Shown here: piece by piece, positions 1 to 5,475 of the stretch
Numbering within the stretch: position 1 is the stretch's first letter
Layout: each line of letters begins with the position of its first letter
Assembly (NCBI GenBank): GCA_002403855.1
Contig: DHIO01000034.1
Span: forward strand, 4,266 to 13,562
DNA length: 9,297 nt
From: Acidimicrobiia bacterium UBA4744
GTDB taxonomy: Bacteria; Actinomycetota; Acidimicrobiia; Spongiisociales; UBA4744
Direction: 5' to 3'
Translations under genes and position numbers: made by a program
The notes under the pieces: generated by a model
Told to the model about the DNA's origin: nothing
Databases searched by the model: none
Seen by the model: only the letters and a program-made list of their open reading frames with translations

Positions 1-75
1 TCGCCGCTCACGGTCCCACCCGGGATCCCCTGGGTCAACGTCTTCCCGGCCGACCGGCCGGTTGATTGGCGGTAG
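1..75 (+). CDS. C-terminal end of an upstream gene (partial, unidentified)
   Basis: Frame 1 is open from the window edge to a TAG at 73-75 and encodes about 24 residues ending in PADRPVDWR. Almost every third position is G or C, as in the clear genes here, and the peptide (LTVPPGIPWVNVF and onward) reads like a natural protein tail. The other plus frames look less protein-like. The gene would end 48 bases before the sugar kinase start. The family cannot be named from so little sequence, and the call rests only on codon bias and the plausible peptide. Confidence 0.4.
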   Translation, partial: SPLTVPPGIPWVNVFPADRPVDWR

Positions 76-111
76 GAGACTGCCGGGCAAACTGACTGCG
101 TCGACGGCTCC

Positions 112-123
112 TAGCCTTGGCTC
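112..123 (+). promoter_or_regulatory. -10 box placed for leaderless transcription of the sugar kinase
   Basis: TAGCCT at 112-117 fits the TANNNT form of an actinobacterial -10 element, and exactly six bases (TGGCTC) separate it from the ATG at 124. A transcript starting at that distance would begin at or next to the start codon, and there is no Shine-Dalgarno sequence upstream. No convincing -35 is seen; CTGACT at 92-97 is only 14 bases upstream. The same geometry precedes the acyl-CoA dehydrogenase. Confidence 0.55.
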
Positions 124-981
124 ATGGTAAAGGCGCTCTGTTACGGCTCGCTGAACCCGGACCTGATCCACCACCTGGCCGGGTTCCCGGCGGCCGGCGA
201 CGACTTGTTCTCCGACCGCTGGGAGATGGTGTACGGAGGTGGGGCCGGCAACCCGGCGGTGGCGCTGGCCACCTGGGGGGTGGATACCGTCTTGATCGGA
301 CATGCCCTGGGATCGGATCCCATGGGTGCCTCGCTGCTGGATGCACTGGCCCGGCCTCACCTCGATTTGAGCGGGATTCGGCAGGATCCCGCGGTCCGAA
401 CCCCCCACTGTGTGGTGATGACCACCCCGGACGGGGACCGGACCATCATCTCTACCGGATACGAGGACGCCCGCTGGCAACCGGTACCGCACCAATCGTG
501 GCAGGGAGTCGAGGCGGTCCTCGTGGACGGCTACTCGGCCGGGGCCGGTGAAGCGGTGGCCGGCGATGCCTCCGGTCGGGGCATCCCCGTCGTGGGGGTG
601 GACGCCGGGCTCCCGACCGCCGAACTGTCATCGCTGGTCGTTTGGTCCCGTCACGAACACCCGGACGAGGGCCAAGCCCGGGACCTGAACGCCCGGGGCC
701 ACCCGGTCGTGCTGACCGGGGGGTCCGGCGAAGTCGTCATGTGGTGGGGCGACCGCACGTACCGAACCACGCCCCCTCCGATCGAGCCGGTCGACGGCAC
801 CGGTGCCGGAGATGTGTTTGCCGCGATGTGCACCTACGGCCTGGGGTCGAACTGGCACCCGGGACGGGTGTTGCAGATGGCCACCGCCGCCGGAGCGTTG
901 CTGGCCGGCCGGGGCCGGGCGGCCGGCGTCCCCAGCCTGGAGGAGATCATTGCGGTGGCCGCCGGTATCGAGGTGCGCTGA
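124..981 (+). CDS. PfkB-family carbohydrate (ribokinase-like) kinase
   Basis: A predicted cytosolic kinase of 285 residues that would transfer the ATP gamma-phosphate to a sugar or nucleoside hydroxyl. Both family signatures are visible. The N-terminal glycine-rich substrate and lid motif is GGGAGNPAVALATWG at residues 38-52. The C-terminal signature is VDGTGAGDVFAA at 223-234, where the GAGD forms the anion hole and Asp230 is the expected catalytic base. The early GSLNPD (8-13) with its Asp matches the substrate-binding strand of the fold. The length is slightly short for the family, which is usually about 300-330. The ATG at 124 lies directly behind a -10-like box and puts the first beta strand at the N-terminus. 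No neighbour indicates the substrate; ribose, fructose, another sugar or a nucleoside are all possible. The gene is very G+C-rich: one 60-base line I counted (541-600) is 78%. Confidence 0.92.
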   Translation: MVKALCYGSLNPDLIHHLAGFPAAGDDLFSDRWEMVYGGGAGNPAVALATWGVDTVLIGHALGSDPMGASLLDALARPHLDLSGIRQDPAVRTPHCVVMTTPDGDRTIISTGYEDARWQPVPHQSWQGVEAVLVDGYSAGAGEAVAGDASGRGIPVVGVDAGLPTAELSSLVVWSRHEHPDEGQARDLNARGHPVVLTGGSGEVVMWWGDRTYRTTPPPIEPVDGTGAGDVFAAMCTYGLGSNWHPGRVLQMATAAGALLAGRGRAAGVPSLEEIIAVAAGIEVR

Positions 982-1009
982 TACGCGACCTCGACTCGTC
1001 GAACCCCTC

Positions 1010-1073
1010 CTCCCGGCGGTGCTCCGTGCCCGGCCACCCGGCGATGTTCATCCCACAGGGGGACCGGGAGTTT
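1010..1073 (+). terminator. Weak hairpin between convergent genes (possible terminator)
   Basis: CTCCCGG at 1010-1016 can pair with CCGGGAG at 1064-1070, and TTT follows at 1071-1073. It sits in the 110 bases between the stop of the sugar kinase and the stop of the convergent membrane protein, where a terminator is expected. The 47-base loop is long and such pairings arise easily in G+C-rich DNA, so this is weak. Nothing else is recognisable in this gap. Confidence 0.2.
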
Positions 1074-1091
1074 CGCCACAGACCCCGGCCG

Positions 1092-1442
1092 CTACTTGGC
1101 AACGACGTGGAAGCTGGCTTCCGGTTTGAAGAGGGCGTAGACGATGGCGGCAGCTTCGATGGTGGCGTGGACGGGCATCCACAGAACCTGCATGACCAGG
1201 TATCCGGCACGAGCCAGAGGACCCTCGGTCTTCCTCTCGGAGAGGCTGACCCAGAGACCGAGCAGGTAGTTGGCAACGTAGACGGTGAAGACCAGTTCAC
1301 CGAGAAGGGCGACCGGGGCGGGGAGAAGCACCCCGCCGGCGAGGTGGATCCACGAATAGAGCAGATTGAACCACCCGACCGACCACAGCGCCATCGTCAC
1401 GATCAGCGAGAGCCGGTGCCGGGGAGCCACCGGAGCGCGCAA
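1092..1442 (-). CDS. Small integral membrane protein resembling the C-terminal tail of a family-2 glycosyltransferase
   Basis: A 116-residue protein with three predicted transmembrane helices at about residues 11-35, 43-66 and 83-106, separated by a short basic/acidic loop (SERKTEG). It ends in ALFKPEASFHVVAK. A last helix followed by an Ala-rich stretch and an F-x-V-V-x-K ending recalls the C-terminal membrane segments of processive family-2 glycosyltransferases. No GT-A catalytic domain (DxD, QxxRW) is present. It could therefore be a severed tail, a small partner subunit, or an unrelated small membrane protein. The frame is closed upstream by a TGA at 1497-1499, so it cannot be longer. The start used is TTG at 1442; GTG at 1430 and ATG at about 1394 are alternatives, the last lying inside helix 1. 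No Shine-Dalgarno site is evident. It is divergent from the acylase, with 56 bases between starts, and convergent with the kinase. The membrane call is firm; the glycosyltransferase link is a memory-based resemblance. Confidence 0.7.
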   Translation of the reverse strand: MRAPVAPRHRLSLIVTMALWSVGWFNLLYSWIHLAGGVLLPAPVALLGELVFTVYVANYLLGLWVSLSERKTEGPLARAGYLVMQVLWMPVHATIEAAAIVYALFKPEASFHVVAK

Positions 1443-1483
1443 CGCCGCCCACTCGATGAGTGGTCTGCGGCCGAATCTGCCTC

Positions 1484-1498
1484 TACCCTGCGCCTCTC
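1484..1498 (+). promoter_or_regulatory. -10-like box just upstream of the acylase start
   Basis: TACCCT at 1484-1489 ends nine bases before the ATG at 1499, and there is no Shine-Dalgarno motif in the preceding 20 bases. This suggests a leaderless or near-leaderless transcript and supports ATG 1499 over the in-frame GTG at 1460. The spacing is slightly longer than the six bases seen before two other genes in the window. No good -35 is visible. Confidence 0.4.
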
Positions 1499-4021
1499 AT
1501 GCAAGTCTTGCGGTCGGTCCTCAAGGTCCTCCTGGTCATAGTGCTGGTCCTGGCGCTCGTTCTCGTTGCCACCACCTTCACGGTCAGCCGTCTGGCATTT
1601 CCCCGAACCGACGGAGAGGCCATCCTGGAAAACGCCGGCCTGGACGGCCCCGTCGACGTCTACCGGGACGCCAACGGCGTCCCCCACATCTACGCCCGAA
1701 CGATCCACGATCTCTATTTGGCGCAGGGTTACGTGCATGCGCAGGATCGGTTCTGGCAGATGGACTTCCAGCGGGCCGTGGGACACGGCCGCCTGGCCCA
1801 ACTCTTCGGAGAGGAGGCGATCGAGACCGACGCCTTCCTCCGCACGCTCGGGTGGTCGCGAATCGCGGATGAGGAGTTCGCGGCGATGTCGCCGGACGCA
1901 CAGGAGGCCCTGCTCGCCTACGCCGACGGCGTCAACGCCTACCTGGACGAGCGGAGCACCATCCGCCTGGGTCTCGAGTACTCGGTGATGAAACTCACCA
2001 ACGCCTCGTATGATCCGTTGCCCTGGGAACCGGCCGACACCCTGGTGTGGGCCAAGGCTATGGCGTGGGACCTGCGCAGCAACATGGATGTGGAGATCTC
2101 CCGGGCCGTCATCGCCAAGGAAGTGGGAGCGGACCGGGTCGATGACCTCTACCCCAGGTACCCCGCCGACCGTCCGGTGATCGTTTCGGGCGGTGGCGGA
2201 GCGGCGGCAGGGCCCGGCGGCGAAGAGGTCCCGGCGGCCGCCGTCGACCTGCTTTCGGTGGTAGCGGAACGGGCCGGTCTCCTCGACGACCTGCTGGGCA
2301 TCTCCGGAGCCGATATCGGTACCAACAACTGGGTCCTGGGGGGCGCCCTCACCGACACCGGGATGCCGATCCTCGCCAACGACCCCCACCTGGGGATCCA
2401 GATGCCGTCCATCTGGTACGAGATCGGTCTGCACTGCGCGCCGGTCGGCCCGGATTGTGACCTCGAAGTAGCCGGATTCTCGTTCGTCGGCACGCCGGCC
2501 GTGGTACTCGGGCACAACGATCGGATCGCCTGGGCGGTAAGCAACCTGGCGGCCGACGTGCAAGACCTCTACATCGAGAAGCTCAACCCGGACAACCCCA
2601 ATCAATACGAGGTCAACGGCCAGTGGGTCGACATGGACGTCTACACCGAGACGCTGATCGTCGCCGGCGGGAACCGGACCGACGTCCAGGTGCGGGTCAC
2701 CCGGCACGGCCCGATCATCTCCGACAGCTACGAGGCCCTGGAGGACCTCGAAGAGACGACCGACCTCGACCTTCCCGACGACTACGCCATCGCCCTGAAA
2801 TGGACCGCCCTGGAACCCAGCCGGATCGTGGAAAGCATTCTGGAACTCAACCGGGCCGACGACTGGAACCAGTTCCGTCGAGCGCTCAGCTACTGGGATG
2901 TTCCATCCCAGAACTTCATCTACGCAGACGTCGACGGGAACATCGGATACCAGATGCCGGGGCGGATCCCCATCCGAGCGGGCGGCGATGGGCGCCTACC
3001 GGTTCCCGGCTGGACCAACGAATACGAGTGGACCGGCTTCATCCCCTTCGAGCAGTTGCCCAACCGCTACAACCCGCCCGAGGGCTACATCGTCACCGCC
3101 AACAACGCAGTGGTAGACGACTCCTACCCCTTCTTCCTGGCCCGGGAGTGGTCGTACGGCACGCGGGCGCAGCGCATCACGGACATGATCGAGGCGGCCG
3201 AAGGGCCGATCACCGTGGCGATGACCGAGGAAATGCAGCGGGACGGCTACAACCTCATGGCCGAAGAGATCATCCCCTACCTCACCGCGGTAGAGAGTTC
3301 CCAGCCGGAGGTCGCGGCCGCCCAGGAGATGCTGAACGCCTGGGACTCCCAGCCGGAGCCCCTCCAGCAGAACGCCGACTCATCCCACGGCGCTCTGTAC
3401 GCAGCGGTATGGCGTCACCTTCTGGCGAGGACGTTTCACGATGATCTGCCCGAGGACTACTGGCCGGTCGGTCGAGACCGCTACTTCGAGGCGCTGCGAC
3501 CCCTCCTCGATGAACCCACCAACGAGTGGTGGGACAGCCGGGCGACCAGCAACGTGGAGGATCGTGACGAGATCCTCGCGGGGGTCCTGCAGGAAGCGTG
3601 GACCGAGCTGGTCGACGAGTTGGGCAACGATCCGGACGATTGGCGGTGGGGCGAGCTGCACACTGCCACTTTCCGCGGAGCGGGTTTCGGGTCTTCGGGC
3701 ATCTGGCCCATCGAGTGGCTCTTCAACCGCGGCCCGTTCGAGACCTCCGGGGGCGGCGACCTGGTCAACGCCACCACCTGGGCGGCCTTCGAGGGATACG
3801 AGGTAGTGGCCCTGCCGTCGATGCGGATGATCGTCGATCTCGACGATTTCTCCCGATCACGTGCCCTGCACACCACCGGGCAGTCGGGGCATGCGTTCCA
3901 CAAGCACTACATAGACATGGTCGACCTGTGGGTGGTCAACGACACCCAGCCGCTCCATTGGGACCGGTCGGCCGTCGAAGCGGATGCCGAGGATCACCTG
4001 CGGTTGCTGAAGGAAGGCTGA
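1499..4021 (+). CDS. Membrane-anchored penicillin acylase family (peptidase S45) Ntn hydrolase with Thr nucleophile
   Basis: An 840-residue precursor of the penicillin/cephalosporin/acyl-homoserine-lactone acylase family, which hydrolyses amide bonds after self-cleavage into alpha and beta chains. Residues 7-27 form one hydrophobic helix with no lipobox, so the enzyme is probably held on the outer face of the membrane. The alpha region carries family blocks such as GYVHAQDRFWQMD. A Gly/Ala-rich linker (from about residue 231) and an acidic segment form the likely excised spacer before GTNNWVLGG. The first beta residue should be Thr275, where most relatives have Ser. Other beta-chain landmarks are ANDPHL (293-298), GHNDRIAWAVSN (338-349), the NN pair at 535-536 that likely supplies the oxyanion-hole Asn, GELHTATF, and GQSGHAF (794-800) near the end. 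Cys313 and Cys320 could form an extracytoplasmic disulfide. An in-frame GTG at 1460 would add 13 residues before the anchor and is less likely. The substrate is unknown; beta-lactams, N-acyl-homoserine lactones, lipopeptides and other amides are all used in the family. Confidence 0.95.
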   Translation: MQVLRSVLKVLLVIVLVLALVLVATTFTVSRLAFPRTDGEAILENAGLDGPVDVYRDANGVPHIYARTIHDLYLAQGYVHAQDRFWQMDFQRAVGHGRLAQLFGEEAIETDAFLRTLGWSRIADEEFAAMSPDAQEALLAYADGVNAYLDERSTIRLGLEYSVMKLTNASYDPLPWEPADTLVWAKAMAWDLRSNMDVEISRAVIAKEVGADRVDDLYPRYPADRPVIVSGGGGAAAGPGGEEVPAAAVDLLSVVAERAGLLDDLLGISGADIGTNNWVLGGALTDTGMPILANDPHLGIQMPSIWYEIGLHCAPVGPDCDLEVAGFSFVGTPAVVLGHNDRIAWAVSNLAADVQDLYIEKLNPDNPNQYEVNGQWVDMDVYTETLIVAGGNRTDVQVRVTRHGPIISDSYEALEDLEETTDLDLPDDYAIALKWTALEPSRIVESILELNRADDWNQFRRALSYWDVPSQNFIYADVDGNIGYQMPGRIPIRAGGDGRLPVPGWTNEYEWTGFIPFEQLPNRYNPPEGYIVTANNAVVDDSYPFFLAREWSYGTRAQRITDMIEAAEGPITVAMTEEMQRDGYNLMAEEIIPYLTAVESSQPEVAAAQEMLNAWDSQPEPLQQNADSSHGALYAAVWRHLLARTFHDDLPEDYWPVGRDRYFEALRPLLDEPTNEWWDSRATSNVEDRDEILAGVLQEAWTELVDELGNDPDDWRWGELHTATFRGAGFGSSGIWPIEWLFNRGPFETSGGGDLVNATTWAAFEGYEVVALPSMRMIVDLDDFSRSRALHTTGQSGHAFHKHYIDMVDLWVVNDTQPLHWDRSAVEADAEDHLRLLKEG

Positions 4022-4033
4022 GATACGGCCTTC
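4013..4033 (+). terminator. Hairpin spanning the acylase stop codon
   Basis: GAAGGC at 4013-4018 and GCCTTC at 4028-4033 form a perfect 6-bp stem with a 9-base loop that contains the TGA stop. The position suits a transcript end. No T-run follows, so it would be a U-poor actinobacterial terminator at best. Confidence 0.3.
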
Positions 4034-4268
4034 GCTCGTTGAAGATTTCCCGTCCGGGTGCCTGTGGATGCTCGACGACTCCAGGCGCCGGTCCGGGGAT
4101 CGAGTGCCCGAGGAACGGGGTTGTTCCAGAATTGGGTCTTTCGGCCCTTGCATCGCCTCGGGCAGAACCCGAAGGTAGGACGAACCGCTGGGTGGGAGGC
4201 TGCCCGAGCGCGCCGGCCGACGAGGAAGGCCTGCGACCGCTCCCCTGCCGGAACCACCAGAAACGTGA
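4022..4268 (+). promoter_or_regulatory. Long upstream region of the whiB-like gene
   Basis: These 247 bases hold no convincing gene and should include the whiB promoter and leader. Visible elements are an inverted repeat GGAAC-N6-GTTCC at 4112-4127, which could be an operator, and a second imperfect repeat, CCTCGGG...CCCGAAGG, around 4156-4173. I could not find a well-spaced -35/-10 pair. A long leader with a Shine-Dalgarno site contrasts with the apparently leaderless genes elsewhere in the window, and WhiB genes are often strongly regulated. The operator idea is inference. Confidence 0.3.
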
Positions 4269-4280
4269 TGGAGGATATCG
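4269..4280 (+). promoter_or_regulatory. Shine-Dalgarno site of the whiB-like gene
   Basis: TGGAGG at 4269-4274 stands six bases before the ATG at 4281. It is the only strong ribosome binding site in the window and fixes this start. Confidence 0.75.
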
Positions 4281-4547
4281 ATGGGACTGCCCCATTCCGA
4301 CGACGGTCCCCTGGATTCCTGGCAAGAGCACGCCGCTTGCCGCAATACCCGATCCGATGTGTTCTTCCCGATCAGCGACAACCCCTCCTCCCTGGCCGCC
4401 GCGCTCCGGTACTGCAACCTGTGTGCAGTGGCGGATGCGTGTCTGGAGTATGCAATCACCACCGGGTCCAACGAAGGGATCTGGGGAGGAGCAGCCCCGA
4501 TACACCGAAGAAGAGCCAACCCGATCACCCCGCCGTGGAATCGGTGA
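4281..4547 (+). CDS. WhiB-family [4Fe-4S] transcriptional regulator (Wbl protein)
   Basis: An 88-residue protein with the full WhiB signature. Four cysteines at 20, 45, 48 and 54 (C-x24-C-x2-C-x5-C) would hold a [4Fe-4S] cluster. DVFFP is at 26-30, the helix CLEYAI at 54-59, and the turn G-I-W-G-G at 66-70, which in characterised members packs against region 4 of the housekeeping sigma factor. Wbl proteins bind the sigma factor and sense redox, nitric oxide or developmental state to control transcription. The first cysteine spacing is a little longer than the common 14-22. The C-terminal basic tail (HRRRANPITPPWNR) is short and lacks the usual ERRxxRR run, so its DNA contact may differ. The start is set by TGGAGG six bases upstream. 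The gene stands alone: 259 bases from the acylase and 376 from the next gene. The paralogue class (WhiA-WhiE/Wbl type) cannot be assigned by eye. Confidence 0.93.
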   Translation: MGLPHSDDGPLDSWQEHAACRNTRSDVFFPISDNPSSLAAALRYCNLCAVADACLEYAITTGSNEGIWGGAAPIHRRRANPITPPWNR

Positions 4548-4923
4548 TCGCAGCTCGCCATGGCGGCTTCGCGACCGGAACGCTCCCGATCGAAGACCGT
4601 TGATCTTGGGCGGCTCGGAAGGTTTGTACCGAGCGATCTCTGGTCAACTCGGACTATGGGTCTCGCGGACTATCGACCTTGGCCGGGAAACGGCCGATGG
4701 ATCATGGGGTGCAGCGATTTGGGGCCCCGCCGGGCCGTGTCGAGGTGTGTGCCAAGGCGGGCCGGGCGGGGCCGTTGCAGAAGACGACTACCAACACAGA
4801 TTAGTACGGGGGCTTTGGGCAGACCGGTGCCGCCCTGCGATGACGGTTCCCGGCGGCCGAGGCATCCCGGATCGCGTTCGTTCGGCTCTAGGCGCCGCCG
4901 ATGCATTCTGCGACACTGAGACC
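4548..4923. other. 376-base stretch without a recognisable gene
   Basis: Frames here are open only because of high G+C, and their peptides are Arg/Pro/Gly-rich without domain character. Visible structure consists of a 10-bp palindrome CGCCATGGCG at 4556-4565, a 6-bp hairpin GCTCGG/CCGAGC at 4613-4634, and a long G+C stem at 4723-4773. I found no tRNA-like cloverleaf and no clear promoter for the gene at 4924. It could hold a transcript end, a small RNA or decayed sequence; nothing decides. Confidence 0.4.
4723..4773 (+). repeat. Long G+C-rich inverted repeat (possible structured RNA or terminator)
   Basis: The arms 4723-4736 and 4760-4773 pair over 14 positions with one mismatch and a 23-base loop. 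It lies about 175 bases past the whiB-like stop codon with no T-run after it. Chance pairing of G+C-rich sequence is a real alternative. Confidence 0.3.
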
Positions 4924-5187
4924 ATGGCCGATTATCAACAGCTCATGTGGTACGCCCACGGCAGCGACGGCGACTTCGGGCCGTTTGTCGGCGAAACCGA
5001 CGCCCTGGCCTGGGTGGAGCAGGCCGAAGGCGAATGGGACATCAGACCGCTCACCCAAACCCGTCAGATCATGTTCCTCTTCTGGAGGAACCCGCCCGAA
5101 GCGACTTCACCACAGGCGAGAGCCTTCATGCGCAGTCTGCGAGCCTGGAACGAACCCTGGTTCGAGGACCGGGGCACGGTACCCTGA
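4924..5187 (+). CDS. Small Trp-rich protein of unknown function
   Basis: An 87-residue soluble, acidic protein. I do not recognise a family. It has six tryptophans (9, 30, 38, 54, 75, 79), a Gly/Asp-rich segment GSDGDFGPFVGE at 13-24, a short hydrophobic strand IMFLFW at 49-54, and an amphipathic helix-like stretch around 63-75. There is no signal peptide or membrane helix. Third codon positions are mostly G or C throughout and the composition is protein-like, unlike the Arg/Pro-rich shadow frames. The frame stays open upstream, so the start is uncertain: ATG 4924 is preferred, while ATG 4840 would add 28 less protein-like residues. No strong ribosome binding site precedes either; GAG at 4918-4920 is too close to ATG 4924. 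It follows the whiB-like gene on the same strand at a distance that argues against co-transcription. Confidence 0.65.
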   Translation: MADYQQLMWYAHGSDGDFGPFVGETDALAWVEQAEGEWDIRPLTQTRQIMFLFWRNPPEATSPQARAFMRSLRAWNEPWFEDRGTVP

Positions 5188-5454
5188 CGGCCGCCGTGCG
5201 CCGACGGTCGGCAGGGCCGGCCCTTGGCGTATTCGATCGCCCAGCGGTGCTCCGGAAACCTATCCGTCCACGCCAACAGGTCGCTCGTTTGACGGCGAGC
5301 CGCCTGCACCGCAAGCTCAGTTCAGGCCACCTCGCGGGTCATCAGCCGCAACGGCAGCATGAGACATTGGTAAGTTGAGCTGCTCGATCGAAAGCCAACC
5401 CGAGGGTGGCAGGCACACCGAGAGCCTCAGGCCACCGGCACAAGTCCCCACGTG
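5188..5454. other. Intergenic region holding the transposase remnant
   Basis: Outside the transposase fragment, this stretch between the Trp-rich gene and the end of the GrpB-like gene shows no gene, tRNA or promoter that I can support. Terminal inverted repeats are not expected for IS110 elements, so the boundaries of the former element cannot be fixed from one copy. Confidence 0.4.
5219..5312 (-). pseudogene. Decayed fragment of an IS110-type transposase
   Basis: Read on the minus strand, bases 5309 down to about 5220 encode QAARRQTSDLLAWTDRFPEH followed by RWAIEYAKG. This closely recalls the block 'LLAWADRFPERTWAIE' in the N-terminal DEDD (RuvC-like) domain of actinobacterial IS110/IS116 transposases. 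A few codons upstream the frame is stopped by TGA, and downstream the peptide becomes unlike the family, so only about 30 residues remain. Neither the DEDD start motif nor the C-terminal Ser domain is present. The identification rests on memory of the family block. The remnant suggests past mobile-element activity at the edge of the minus-strand gene block. Confidence 0.45.
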
Positions 5455-5473
5455 GGCGCTGATCAGGAGCGCC
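5455..5473 (-). terminator. Hairpin directly after the GrpB-like stop codon
   Basis: Reading the minus strand, GGCGCT (5473-5468) and AGCGCC (5460-5455) form a perfect 6-bp stem with a 7-base loop, beginning two bases after the TAA at 5476-5478. The placement is right for a terminator of the GrpB-like gene, but no T-run follows. Confidence 0.4.
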
Positions 5474-5475
5474 GG

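Noticed and set aside
53..62. Palindrome ACCGGCCGGT as an operator for the sugar kinase
   Set aside because: It is built only of alternating CCGG blocks, common by chance in this composition, and lies inside the likely end of the upstream gene.
1403..2707. Long open reading frame of 434 codons on the minus strand
   Set aside because: It lies antisense to the acylase, whose family motifs are unmistakable. Its Val/Gly/Arg/Asp-rich peptide has no domain character and is the expected shadow of a G+C-rich gene.
4112..4127. LexA/SOS box
   Set aside because: The actinobacterial SOS box needs GAAC and GTTC separated by four bases; here six separate them.
3857..4561. Minus-strand frames of 189-234 codons across the whiB-like gene
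   Set aside because: They are antisense to a protein with a full WhiB cysteine signature and good ribosome binding site, and their peptides show no motif.
3598..4923. Open plus-strand frame running from within the acylase into the Trp-rich gene
   Set aside because: The part before 4924 overlaps the acylase and the whiB-like gene in another frame and is Arg/Pro/Gly-rich. Only the last 87 codons look like protein.
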